A DNA stretch of 64,000 nucleotides. Source: Chitinophagaceae bacterium. GTDB lineage: Bacteria; Bacteroidota; Bacteroidia; Chitinophagales; Chitinophagaceae. Below are positions 43,745 to 52,858 of this stretch, in pieces (within the stretch, counting starts at the first letter, position 1; every line of letters starts with the position of its first letter). The translations under genes were made by a program, and so were the position numbers. The notes below the pieces were generated by a model. That model made no database searches. It was given only the letters and a program-made list of their open reading frames with translations, and was not told where the DNA came from. The stretch is from the NCBI GenBank assembly GCA_019638615.1, contig JAHBTL010000036.1, positions 1 through 64,000 on the forward strand, read 5' to 3'.

Positions 43745-44740
43745 ATGAATAAAAAACTAAAACCCTCAGAAATTAAAACAGGCGTTGTGGGACTGGGGCT
43801 CATGGGCTGCAGCATCGTTACCTGCTTTTTAATGGCGGGTCACCCGGTTGTGGCAGTAGCAGGCATTCCCGCAGACCTGTTGCATGCCCTCAAACGCATC
43901 ACTGCGCATCTTAAGCGATCTCAAAAGGAAAAGCTGGTCAGGCATCCCCCCTCCCATTACCTCCGCAACCTTATTATTACTGAAGACTATACAGCATTAA
44001 AAGGCTGTAAGCTGGTGGTAGAATGCACACTCGAAAATATAGACATTAAAAAGCAGGTATACCGGAAAATTGAATCGGTGATAGCCAGGAATGCTTTGAT
44101 GACAAGCAATACCTCCGCTATCCCAATCAGTTTGTTGCAGGAGCAAACCCTACACCCCGAACGGTTTTTAGGGCTTCATTGGGCTGAGCCCTCGCATACT
44201 ACCCGCTTCCTGGAAATAATATGCGGCAACAAAACAAACATTAAGAACGGCGAGTTCTTATACGCGCTATCGCATTCATGGGGTAAAGAGCCTACCCTGG
44301 TACGCAAAGATATCAGGGGCTTTATTACCAACCGGATAATGTATGCCATGTATCGCGAAGCGATATATCTTGTTGAAAATGGATATGCCACGGTGGAAGA
44401 CGTTGACCGCGCCTGTCGCAACAATGCCGGTTACTGGATGACACTGATGGGCGTCTTCCGCTGGATGGATCTTACAGGCGTACCCGCCTATCATACGGTA
44501 ATGAAAGATCTTTTTCCTACGTTAAACAACAGTACCGCTGTGCCGGCTTTGATCGACGATATAGTAAAAAAAGGAGGCAAAGGTGTATCCAATGCGCATG
44601 GATTTCATTCCTATACTCCGGAGGAAGCAAAATTGTGGGAAGAGACTTTTACTGCTTTTAGCTATGAGATCAGGAAGCTGGCGCTGAAATACCCCGAAGA
44701 TGTTGTAAAAAGGAAATTAAAGACCAAACGAAAAAAGTAG
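43745..44740 (+). CDS. 3-hydroxyacyl-CoA dehydrogenase-family protein
   Basis: This 331-residue protein has an N-terminal NAD-binding domain (VVGLGLMGCSIVTCFLMAGH at about residue 14, VVECTLENIDIKKQ, TSNTSAIPI) and a C-terminal helical domain (RGFITNRIMYAMYREAIYLV, GVFRWMDLTGVPAYHTVMKD). The catalytic region reads LHWAEPSHTTRFLEI where fatty-acid enzymes have HFFNP, so the substrate may not be a typical acyl-CoA. Sugar- or hydroxy-acid dehydrogenases of this superfamily are plausible given the neighbourhood. The M19 dipeptidase gene begins 3 bp after its stop. Confidence 0.88.
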   Translation: MNKKLKPSEIKTGVVGLGLMGCSIVTCFLMAGHPVVAVAGIPADLLHALKRITAHLKRSQKEKLVRHPPSHYLRNLIITEDYTALKGCKLVVECTLENIDIKKQVYRKIESVIARNALMTSNTSAIPISLLQEQTLHPERFLGLHWAEPSHTTRFLEIICGNKTNIKNGEFLYALSHSWGKEPTLVRKDIRGFITNRIMYAMYREAIYLVENGYATVEDVDRACRNNAGYWMTLMGVFRWMDLTGVPAYHTVMKDLFPTLNNSTAVPALIDDIVKKGGKGVSNAHGFHSYTPEEAKLWEETFTAFSYEIRKLALKYPEDVVKRKLKTKRKK

Positions 44741-44743
44741 CAT

Positions 44744-45820
44744 ATGCTGATTATAGACGCGCACCTCGACCTGAGCATGAATGCGCTGGAATGGAACCGT
44801 GATCTGAAACGAACGGTAACGGATATACGAAAACGGGAAAAAGGACTAACGGATAAGCCCGACCGCGCAAAGGGAATGGTATCGCTGCCTGAGCTCAGGA
44901 AAGGTAAAATTGGATTGGTTGTAGCCACTATGATAGCAAGATATGTAGCTCCGGACAGCACGCTCCCGGGCTGGCATTCTCCCGAGCAGGCATGGGCTCA
45001 AACCCAGGGGCAACGTTCGTGGTATGCGGCGATGGAGGACATAGGTGAAATGATACAGATCACCAATAAGCAACAGCTTCATCATCATATACAGTTGTGG
45101 AACAACGATAGCATACCCGATACACAGAAGCCTGTAGGTTATATCCTCAGTCTTGAAGGAGCGGACTCGCTGGTCAACCTGTCTTATCTTGAAAAATCAT
45201 ATCAATACGGGTTACGGGCATTAGGCCCGGCCCACTACGGCCCCGGAAGGTATGCGCCGGGTACAGGTCTGCAGGGACCCTTAACCGCCGAGGGCATAAC
45301 ATTGATCAGGGCAATGGATGAGCTGAAAATGATCCTGGACGTAACCCACTTAACCGATGAAGGTTTTAAGCAGGTGGTGAATTTGTATAAAGGTCCCGTG
45401 TGGGCCAGCCATCACAATTGCAGGGCGCTGGTAGATTACCAGCGGCAGCTGACCGATGAACAAATTAACATACTGATTGAACGGGGAGCCGTAATAGGCG
45501 GTGTGCTGGATGCATGGATGCTGAAACCTGGCTGGATACGCGGTAAAAATGATCCGGTAAAAGACAATATTACACTGGAGCTGCTGATAGATCATTATGA
45601 TCATATCTGCCAGATTGCAGGCAACTCCGATCACATTGCCATTGGGAGCGACCTGGATGGGATGTTTGGCAAAGAACAGGCGCCTTACGACATGGATACA
45701 ATAGCCGACCTGCAGATGCTGCAACAGCTATTAGCCAAACGGGGATATACGCAGGAAGATACCAGGAAAATATTCCATGGCAACTGGCTCAACTTCCTGG
45801 AAAGAGCATGGAAATCTTAG
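44744..45820 (+). CDS. Peptidase M19 (renal dipeptidase-type) hydrolase
   Basis: This 358-residue protein has no signal peptide. The M19 metal-site motifs are in order: IIDAHLDLS (His-x-Asp), LSLEGADSL (bridging Glu), DVTHLTDEG, WASHHNCRAL and IAIGSDLDG. It has the normal family length. M19 enzymes hydrolyse dipeptides, often with D-residues, or beta-lactam-like bonds. The gene is tightly linked to the 43745 gene (3 bp). Its 3' end overlaps the open frame of the next gene, but the proper start of that gene lies after its stop. Confidence 0.93.
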   Translation: MLIIDAHLDLSMNALEWNRDLKRTVTDIRKREKGLTDKPDRAKGMVSLPELRKGKIGLVVATMIARYVAPDSTLPGWHSPEQAWAQTQGQRSWYAAMEDIGEMIQITNKQQLHHHIQLWNNDSIPDTQKPVGYILSLEGADSLVNLSYLEKSYQYGLRALGPAHYGPGRYAPGTGLQGPLTAEGITLIRAMDELKMILDVTHLTDEGFKQVVNLYKGPVWASHHNCRALVDYQRQLTDEQINILIERGAVIGGVLDAWMLKPGWIRGKNDPVKDNITLELLIDHYDHICQIAGNSDHIAIGSDLDGMFGKEQAPYDMDTIADLQMLQQLLAKRGYTQEDTRKIFHGNWLNFLERAWKS

Positions 45821-45884
45821 CCTGCCCGTTCAATCGTTTAACTATTCGTACATTCATCACAAATCTCAAAAACAGCTTGCCCGC

Positions 45885-48800
45885 ATGAAGTTTTTATATC
45901 CCCTTTTCCTGGTTGTATTGATTGGTTTCAATGCATGTAATACTGCCGGTAACAAAGCTGCTCCCGGCTCCGTAAAAAATTTAAAACTGGTTCAGGACGA
46001 AAAAGAAGGAACCATTTCCGTATACAGCTACCGCTCAGGCGATCCTGTGCTTGTTCAGCATGCCCGACCCGATTTCCGGCCTTTCATTCATCCCATCATA
46101 GCGCCCGATGGCAAAGGGGTATTGACTGAAAACAGCCCGGGTCATCACAAACACCAGAACGGCTTATATTGGGGATTTACCCGGGTAAATGGCAGGGATT
46201 ATTTCCATCATCCCGCAGATGGATACTGGAAACGCGTTGCTGCCAATATACTGGAAGCGGAAGGCGAGCAGGTAAAATGGCAGACCGTTTACAACCTGCT
46301 GGATTCAACAGGCACGCCGGTGATGACCCAAACACAAACCTGGAGCATGACGCAGGATAGCGGCCGGTATTTTATCACATTGGAATGGAAAGGCGAAGCC
46401 CAAACAGATATTACCATTGGCAAATATGATTACGGTGGGTTGTTTTTGCGCATGCCGTGGAAAGAAGGAATAAACGGGGAAGTAGTAAACGCGGCACGTC
46501 AGAAAAATGAAAAAGCGGAGGGGCAGCGGGCCATGTGGGTAGATGTAGGCATGCAGGTAGAAGACCGGAACGATCTTGCCCATATTGCCCTGTTCGATCA
46601 TCCCGAAAACAGGGGCTACCCCCAGCATTGGAGAGTAGACGGACAAATGGGTGTGGGCCCGGCTACGGCGCGCGATACAAGCTGGACAATTAAAAAAGGC
46701 GATACGGAAACATTCAAACACCGGTTAATGGTATATACCGGAGCGCTCGATGATAAGGAAGTAACGGGCCAGTGGGCTTTGTATACCGGGAAAACTTCTC
46801 TATACAACACCACGGAATTGTGGGCTATGGCGCAACAGGAAGCGCTGGAAGCAAAATTCCTGAATCCCGAAGAAGCAGTAGCGGCGATGACGCTTAAGGA
46901 TGGCAACAAAGCCAACGTATGGGCGGCAGAACCCATGATGACCCAGCCCATGGCTTTTTGCTGGGACGACCGGGGACGGCTATGGGTAGCCGAAAATAAA
47001 GACTACGAGTCCCGCGGCGCCGGCTTTTCAAATGCGGGCGACAGCCGCATCGTAATACTGGAAGATACAAACCACGATGGCAAAGCGGATAAACGCAAAG
47101 TATTTATGGAAGGCATTGCCTTCCCGGCGGCGCTGGCAGTAGGCTTTGACGGTGTGTTTGTAGGCGCCCCGCCTAATTTATTATTTGTGCCCGATCGCAA
47201 CCACGATGATGTAGCAGACGTGAAGGATATTGAAGTAAGGTTAACGGGATGGGGTATACGCGACCGCCACGAAACGCTGAACAGCTTTCATTGGGGGCCC
47301 GATGGGTGGCTGTATGGCTGCCAGGGATTTGCCACTCCTTCTAAAGTAAGAAAGCCAAAAGGAAAAGGTAAGTTGTACAAACATAAAGACCCCTTTCCTG
47401 AAAATATTCTCGAAGGCGACGGGGTAGATATCAACGGGGGCGTTTGGCGCTATCATCCGTTAAAAGACAAATTTGAAGTGGTGGCACACGGCTTCAGCAA
47501 TCCCTGGGGTATTGACTACGATGCGAAAGGACAGCTTTTTATCAGCGCCTGCGTGATACCGCACATGTGGCATGTAATACCGGGAGGGATTTATCACCGG
47601 CAGGGCGGCCAGCATTTTAACCCCTATGTATACGACGATATCAAAACCATTGCCAATCACAGTCACCGTTCTGCGCATGGGGGTGCCCGTATATACCAGT
47701 CGGATGCATTTCCCGCTGCTCAGAAAGGCAGGATCTTTATGTGCAATATCCATGAGCATGCGGTATTGTCGGATATTTTACAAAAAGAGGGATCTGGCTT
47801 TGTTGCGCAGCATGGCGATGATTTTATGCTGGCCAACAACGGGCAATGGGTAGGCTTCAGCATGGAAATAGGACCTGACGGTGGCATATATGCACTTGAC
47901 TGGCATGACGCGGATATATGCGGACAAACAGTACGCAACAGCGAAACAGGACGTATTTTCAGGATCATGCCTGCCCGGTCAGAAGCTGTAAATTTCCCGG
48001 GACGCTATGAAGACCTCAATAAGCTGTCCGATCAACAATTGGCCGGACTGCAAACCAGCAGCAGCGACTGGCATGCACGCAGGGCGAGGATAATATTGCA
48101 GGGACGTGCCGTTAAAAACAAACTGGATCCCGGCGCATATACGGTACTGTCAGACCTCTTCCGTTCTTCCTCCAACAGCGATCACCGGCTGAAAGCGATG
48201 TGGACATTGTATGTAACCCAAAGTCTTTCAAAAGAGCTGCTTGTTGCATCGCTTTCCGATAAGGATGAATACATCAGGGCATGGGCCATCCAGCTTTTGT
48301 GTGAAGATGCCTCGCCCGCGGGCGATGTAACCGCTGCATTCATAACGATGGCGCAGAAGGACCCCTCTCCTGTTGTACGGCTCTATCTTGCTTCTGCCAT
48401 ACAACGCGTTGATGAAGCCACAGGCTGGCAGCTCGCAGCGGCATTAAGTCAGCATGGAGAAGACGAGGCGGATCACAATCTGCCCAAAATGATCTGGTTC
48501 GGGTTTGAGAAGCTGGTAAAAAATGATCCTCAGAAAGCATTGGCGATAGCGGCTTCATCCAAGCTATCGTTGATCACCCGTTTTACCGCACGCAGGGCCA
48601 TTGACGGAGGAGCCATCAAAGAATTGGCAGATGCCATTGGTACACAACCTGCCCCGCTCAACGAGCTTTTGCAGGGAATGCTGGCCGGTATGGAGGGACG
48701 TGTTGATTTGAAACCGCCTGCCAACTGGAACAATGTGCTGGCCGCTTTAAAAAAGAGGAATGACAAAACATCGCAGATGGCGGAAGACATTACTGCCCTG

Positions 48801-49694
48801 TTTGGCGATGCCGCTTCCGCCCAGCGCTCCCTTGCCATAGCAGCAGATAAAAAAGCACCTGCCGACCAGCGGATCAAAGCGTTGCAGGCGTTGTCGGCAC
48901 AGCAACGCAAAGAGCTTGCACTGCTGTTACCCCAGTTGCTGGAAGAGCCTTCGTTGCGCCTGGAAGCGATCAAATCGATCGCGGCTTTCAACAACCGCGA
49001 CCTGGGGGTCTTGCTGCTGAAAAAATACCCGGCATTGAATGATACGGAAAAATTACAGGCTATGAATACCCTGAGCTCCCGGCCGGTATATGGCTGGTTG
49101 CTTGCCGAAGCGATCAAAAACAAAACAATGCTTAAAAACCAGGTACCCGCTACGGTGGCCCGGCAACTGCGCAGGGTGGTAGGCAGCGGCTTCGTGGAAA
49201 TTTGGGGGCCGATAGACGATCAGCCTGCCGACAGCAAAGAATTTGCCCGTTACAAAAGCCTGGTAACCGGCAAAAACGCTTCATCGCCCGATCTTGCAAA
49301 CGGGGAAAAGCTTTTCGCCAGGACCTGTGGCGCCTGTCATAAATTACTGGGCAATGGTGGTAATATCGGCCCCGATCTGACCGGCTCCAACCGTTCTGAT
49401 ATTGATTATTTATTGTTCAATATTTTAAGTCCCAGCGAGGAAATACAGGACGCCTATAAAATGGTGGTGGTAACTACGCGGGACGGCAGAACCTACTCTG
49501 GCAATGTGGTATCTGAAAACGAGCGGCAGATCACATTGCGGGTAGTGGGTCAAAACGATGTGGTGCTTAATAAATCATCCATTCAGTCGCGTGAAACCAC
49601 TTCCACTTCCATGATGCCGCAGGGGCTGCTCGGCACGCTAACCGATAAAGAAGTAACAGACCTGTTGTTCTACCTGATGAAGGCTGGGAAATAG
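45885..49694 (+). CDS. Large fusion lipoprotein: DUF6807, sorbosone-dehydrogenase-like propeller, HEAT repeats, cytochrome c
   Basis: The frame is open from 45777, but that part overlaps the M19 gene. The ATG at 45885 starts a lipoprotein leader (MKFLYPLFLVVLIGFNAC, Cys18) and a 1269-residue protein. A DUF6807/PmoA-like domain covers about 40-310 (ENSPGHHKHQNGLYWGF). A PVC-type membrane-bound dehydrogenase propeller covers about 340-720 (MAFCWDDRGRLWVAENKDYE, HRSAHGGARIYQ). HEAT-like helices follow at about 730-1110, then a C-terminal haem domain with CGACH at 1148-1152 (LLGNGGNIGPDLTGSNRSD). It could oxidise a sugar lactone or alcohol and pass electrons to its own haem. The role is inferred. 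Confidence 0.92.
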   Translation: MKFLYPLFLVVLIGFNACNTAGNKAAPGSVKNLKLVQDEKEGTISVYSYRSGDPVLVQHARPDFRPFIHPIIAPDGKGVLTENSPGHHKHQNGLYWGFTRVNGRDYFHHPADGYWKRVAANILEAEGEQVKWQTVYNLLDSTGTPVMTQTQTWSMTQDSGRYFITLEWKGEAQTDITIGKYDYGGLFLRMPWKEGINGEVVNAARQKNEKAEGQRAMWVDVGMQVEDRNDLAHIALFDHPENRGYPQHWRVDGQMGVGPATARDTSWTIKKGDTETFKHRLMVYTGALDDKEVTGQWALYTGKTSLYNTTELWAMAQQEALEAKFLNPEEAVAAMTLKDGNKANVWAAEPMMTQPMAFCWDDRGRLWVAENKDYESRGAGFSNAGDSRIVILEDTNHDGKADKRKVFMEGIAFPAALAVGFDGVFVGAPPNLLFVPDRNHDDVADVKDIEVRLTGWGIRDRHETLNSFHWGPDGWLYGCQGFATPSKVRKPKGKGKLYKHKDPFPENILEGDGVDINGGVWRYHPLKDKFEVVAHGFSNPWGIDYDAKGQLFISACVIPHMWHVIPGGIYHRQGGQHFNPYVYDDIKTIANHSHRSAHGGARIYQSDAFPAAQKGRIFMCNIHEHAVLSDILQKEGSGFVAQHGDDFMLANNGQWVGFSMEIGPDGGIYALDWHDADICGQTVRNSETGRIFRIMPARSEAVNFPGRYEDLNKLSDQQLAGLQTSSSDWHARRARIILQGRAVKNKLDPGAYTVLSDLFRSSSNSDHRLKAMWTLYVTQSLSKELLVASLSDKDEYIRAWAIQLLCEDASPAGDVTAAFITMAQKDPSPVVRLYLASAIQRVDEATGWQLAAALSQHGEDEADHNLPKMIWFGFEKLVKNDPQKALAIAASSKLSLITRFTARRAIDGGAIKELADAIGTQPAPLNELLQGMLAGMEGRVDLKPPANWNNVLAALKKRNDKTSQMAEDITALFGDAASAQRSLAIAADKKAPADQRIKALQALSAQQRKELALLLPQLLEEPSLRLEAIKSIAAFNNRDLGVLLLKKYPALNDTEKLQAMNTLSSRPVYGWLLAEAIKNKTMLKNQVPATVARQLRRVVGSGFVEIWGPIDDQPADSKEFARYKSLVTGKNASSPDLANGEKLFARTCGACHKLLGNGGNIGPDLTGSNRSDIDYLLFNILSPSEEIQDAYKMVVVTTRDGRTYSGNVVSENERQITLRVVGQNDVVLNKSSIQSRETTSTSMMPQGLLGTLTDKEVTDLLFYLMKAGK

Positions 49695-49863
49695 AGGTAT
49701 AGGGCTGTAAGCTGTCAGCTATGAGCCTTCAGCTTTGGGTATGAGTATGGGGTATAAGGAGTAAGGTAAGGGGTTGTGGGTTATACTGCAAAGATCATTG
49801 CGATACCGCAATAGGGTTGCATTAAAAAAGATATGTCGGTGCGGGAGAAGGAGTTCAAAACAT

Positions 49864-50274
49864 TTTTTTCGTCACTGCGAGTTACTAATTAGGCGGCGCC
49901 TCCATCATTGCGTCGTGACAAGTTGCATTTGTTTGTCACAGCTTTCTGATTTGTAAGTATCCTAAGTCGGCTAAGTTATCAGCAAACGTATCAGGGCTCT
50001 GTTGCTGAATTCACAGTAGTACTAAAGCTTCATCAGAGCGTTGTGGGAAATTGCGGTAATCATTTCCCGGCGGCTTTTTGGTTACTTTTTTCCGCAAAAA
50101 AGTAACAGGAAAAAGCGGAGGGATTGTAGTTGAAAGGAAAACCGAGTTTGTGGAACAACAAATTGAAGTTCATAACCAGTTGATAAATAGCAAACTGGAT
50201 GATATGTCATTGGCATCCCGCGATAGAGTTGCATTAAATTAGGGATATGTCGACGCGGGAGAAGCAGTCCCAAC
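49864..50274 (-). repeat. Long dispersed repeat, copy 2 (inverted relative to 1811-2224)
   Basis: This is the reverse complement of the repeat at 1811-2224 with about a dozen differences, including its hairpin core at 50081-50106. It also carries the same 63-codon non-genic frame (50082-50273). The segment to its left (about 49780-49863) contains a diverged piece of the 161-bp unit family. 49695-49780 is a low-complexity tract with no gene. Confidence 0.9.
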
Positions 50275-50489
50275 GCCAGTTACACGGCGAGTCCGGCAGC
50301 CAACGCACAAGGCTATGCGCCGAGACTACGCCTGGGAATATTTTTTATGTCAGCCTCGCAGGTCTGCATTTTCCCACTGTAAGGACTGCCCGACTGATAT
50401 TAATAAAATCATAATATTGAATCCGGTTCACATAAGCCTGACCTGTTATTTTTCGAAAAAAAAGCTTTTCTTATTCGTTTTAAGCATAT

Positions 50490-50545
50490 TTTATATACCT
50501 TTGCCACCCGTTTTAAAACGGGCATGCTGTAAATACAGCATGAGT
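50490..50545 (+). promoter_or_regulatory. Promoter -7 box and leader hairpin of the L35-L20 operon
   Basis: TACCTTTG (50496-50503) fits the Bacteroidota -7 consensus; the -33 region is weaker (ATTCG near 50473). About 20 bp downstream, in the predicted leader, CATGCTGT (50523-50530) and ACAGCATG (50535-50542) form a perfect 8-bp stem with an AAAT loop. The start of rpmI is about 80 nt further. A role in L20 autoregulation is possible but unproven. The rest of 50275-50489 holds no gene. Confidence 0.5.
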
Positions 50546-50620
50546 ATTGCCCCAAAGGCCCCATAAGTGTTTCGTCTGTTCGGAACCGCCCCACGGGTAT
50601 CACAATAATACATTACTGAA

Positions 50621-50818
50621 ATGCCAAAGGTTAAAACCAATTCGAGCGCAAAGAAAAGGTTTAAAGTTACCGCTACCGGCAAGATCACTCACCAGAAATC
50701 TTTCCGCCGTCACCTGTTGACAAAAAAATCAAAAAAACGTAAACGCGCTATGAATATCGATGGCGAAGTTCATAAATCGAATATGAATTTTGTGAAGCGC
50801 CTGCTGCGTTTAAAGTAA
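50621..50818 (+). CDS. rpmI: 50S ribosomal protein L35
   Basis: This 65-residue protein is very basic and matches L35 over its full length: [20 protein letters not shown], then [19 protein letters not shown]. It is a small component of the large ribosomal subunit. It sits 63 bp upstream of rplT as in most bacteria, but translation factor gene infC, which normally precedes it, is not present upstream in this window. Confidence 0.98.
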   Translation: MPKVKTNSSAKKRFKVTATGKITHQKSFRRHLLTKKSKKRKRAMNIDGEVHKSNMNFVKRLLRLK

Positions 50819-50881
50819 ACCCATTTAAAAACAGTTGCCGGTAGGTTTACCTAAGCACTACCAGCTCAAAACTCAGTAAAT

Positions 50882-51226
50882 ATGCCTCGTTCAGTAAATG
50901 CAGTTGCTTCCAAAGCGCGCAGAAAAAGAATATTAAAAGCCGCTAAAGGTTATTACGGTAAACGTAAAAATGTATTAACCGTTGCCAAAAACGTAGTAGA
51001 AAAAGGGCAAACGTACAGCTATGTAGGTCGCAAATTAAAGAAAAGAGACTATCGTGCATTGTGGATTACCCGTATCAATGCTGCGGTTCGCGAAGAAGGG
51101 CTTACCTATTCGGAGTTCATTCATAAATTAAACCAGAAGCAGATTGGGTTAGACCGCAAGGTGCTGGCTGATCTGGCTATGAACGAACCTGAAAGCTTTA
51201 AAAAGCTGGTAGCTTCTGTAAAATAA
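50882..51226 (+). CDS. rplT: 50S ribosomal protein L20
   Basis: This 114-residue protein matches L20 in full: [59 protein letters not shown] and [14 protein letters not shown]20 binds 23S rRNA early in large-subunit assembly and in several bacteria represses its own operon. A terminator follows at 51280. Confidence 0.98.
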   Translation: MPRSVNAVASKARRKRILKAAKGYYGKRKNVLTVAKNVVEKGQTYSYVGRKLKKRDYRALWITRINAAVREEGLTYSEFIHKLNQKQIGLDRKVLADLAMNEPESFKKLVASVK

Positions 51227-51279
51227 CAGGTAAAACCCGGGGCAGGTTGAATATAATTTACTCCAGGAATACCAACAAG

Positions 51280-51310
51280 CCGGTAGTGAAAAAATCACCA
51301 CCGGTTTTTT
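51280..51310 (+). terminator. Rho-independent terminator after rplT
   Basis: CCGGTAGTGA and TCACCACCGG pair as a 10-bp stem with one mismatch around an A-rich loop, followed by six T residues. Confidence 0.85.
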
Positions 51311-51311
51311 A

Positions 51312-51339
51312 TTGGATACAATCCAAAAAATTACCTTTG
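51312..51339 (+). promoter_or_regulatory. Bacteroidota promoter for the PLP decarboxylase
   Basis: TTG (51312-51314) and TACCTTTG (51332-51339) are 17 bp apart, close to the consensus spacing. The start codon is 41 bp beyond the -7 box. Confidence 0.5.
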
Positions 51340-51380
51340 CATTCATTTGCTCACCCTTATAACAACCGGCACTCAGTAAA

Positions 51381-52781
51381 ATGAATAAATCATACACCGA
51401 CCTGGTGAAACAAACCTTCTATTTCCCGCAGGAAGGTTTTGATGTACAGGATGGTTATCTTCGTTTTAACGGATTAGATCTGAAAGCGCTTATTGATAAA
51501 TACGGCACTCCTCTTAAGCTGACCTACCTGCCTAAAATAGGCATGCAAATAGACAAGGCCAAAAGGATGTTTAAAGATGCTTTTAAAAAACACCGTTACG
51601 AGGGTAAATATTTTTACTGCTACTGCACCAAAAGCTCACACTTTTCTTTTGTGGTGGAAGAAGCGCTAAAGCATGATATTCATCTTGAAACCTCTTATGC
51701 ATACGATATCGAGATCATTAACAGGCTGTACGAAAAAAGAAAGATCACCAAGGATATTCACATCATCTGCAACGGGTTTAAACAAAAGGGATATACTTCG
51801 CGCATCGCCCGCCTGCTGAACAGCGGTTTTAAAAACGTAATGCCGGTACTGGATAACAAAGACGAACTGGAAGCATACCGCAAATCGGTTAAAGTTCCTT
51901 TTAAGCTGGGGATACGCGTGGCGGCAGAAGAAGAGCCTACCTTCCCCTTTTACACTTCCCGCCTGGGTATACGTGCAAGAGACATCCTGGAATATTATGT
52001 AGATAAGATCGAAGGCAACGAGCACAAGTTCCAGCTAAAGATGTTGCATATTTTCCTTAACAAAGGAATCAAGGATGATATCTATTACTGGAGTGAACTG
52101 AACAAGATCATTCACCTGTACTGCCAGCTAAAAAAGATTTGCCCTGAGCTGGACTCCATCAATATCGGCGGGGGATTTCCCATAAAACACTCCCTGGGCT
52201 TTGAATACAACTACCAGTTCATGATCAATGAAATTGTGAGGAATATAAAAAGTGCATGCAAAAAGGCCAAAGTGCCCATGCCGAACATTTACACTGAGTT
52301 CGGCAGTTTTACCGTGGGCGAAAGCATGGCGCATATATACAGCGTGGTGGGGCAAAAAGTACAGAATGACCGCGAAACCTGGTACATGATCGATTCATCG
52401 TTTATTACCACCCTGCCGGATACCTGGGGCATCGGGGAACGGTTTTTATTGCTTCCCATTAATAAATGGGAGGAGGAATACCAACGGGTAGTATTGGGCG
52501 GCATGACCTGCGACAGTCACGATTATTATGATTCGGAAGAGCACATCAACGAAGTATTTCTTCCCAAGATAACCAACGGGGAGCCGCTTATTCTCGGCTT
52601 CTTCCATACCGGCGCCTACCAGGATCAGATCAGCGGGTACGGAGGAATTAAACATTGCCTTATCCCCTCTCCCAAACACGTAATTGTTGAATACGACAAA
52701 AACGGTAAACTGGTAGACTGGTTGTACGCCAAAGAACAATCAGCCCAAAGCATGCTGAAGATACTGGGATATATAAAATAA
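51381..52781 (+). CDS. Fold-type III PLP-dependent decarboxylase, probable arginine decarboxylase
   Basis: This 466-residue protein belongs to the alanine racemase/ornithine-DAP-arginine decarboxylase fold. YCYCTKSSHFSFV at about residue 80 supplies the PLP lysine (Lys84). LDSINIGGGFPIKHSLGF is the glycine-rich phosphate loop, and VLGGMTCDSHDYYD carries the C-terminal Cys-Asp pair that completes the dimer active site. Bacteroidota homologues are usually called biosynthetic arginine decarboxylases, the first step to polyamines, though this form is shorter than E. coli SpeA. Carboxynorspermidine or diaminopimelate decarboxylase is less likely. It is monocistronic with its own promoter. Confidence 0.85.
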   Translation: MNKSYTDLVKQTFYFPQEGFDVQDGYLRFNGLDLKALIDKYGTPLKLTYLPKIGMQIDKAKRMFKDAFKKHRYEGKYFYCYCTKSSHFSFVVEEALKHDIHLETSYAYDIEIINRLYEKRKITKDIHIICNGFKQKGYTSRIARLLNSGFKNVMPVLDNKDELEAYRKSVKVPFKLGIRVAAEEEPTFPFYTSRLGIRARDILEYYVDKIEGNEHKFQLKMLHIFLNKGIKDDIYYWSELNKIIHLYCQLKKICPELDSINIGGGFPIKHSLGFEYNYQFMINEIVRNIKSACKKAKVPMPNIYTEFGSFTVGESMAHIYSVVGQKVQNDRETWYMIDSSFITTLPDTWGIGERFLLLPINKWEEEYQRVVLGGMTCDSHDYYDSEEHINEVFLPKITNGEPLILGFFHTGAYQDQISGYGGIKHCLIPSPKHVIVEYDKNGKLVDWLYAKEQSAQSMLKILGYIK

Positions 52782-52858
52782 ACGAATCAATACGCTCTCA
52801 GGCTATTGTACGATACTTGTTTAAAATGTAAAGTCATTCATTAAACCCCAAACACAAA

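Noticed and set aside
48530-49123. 197-codon minus-strand frame
   Set aside because: It is antisense to the HEAT region of the fusion protein and has skewed Ser/Ala-rich composition.
50315-50566. 83-codon frame upstream of rpmI
   Set aside because: It spans the predicted promoter and leader hairpin; infC was specifically looked for and this is not it.
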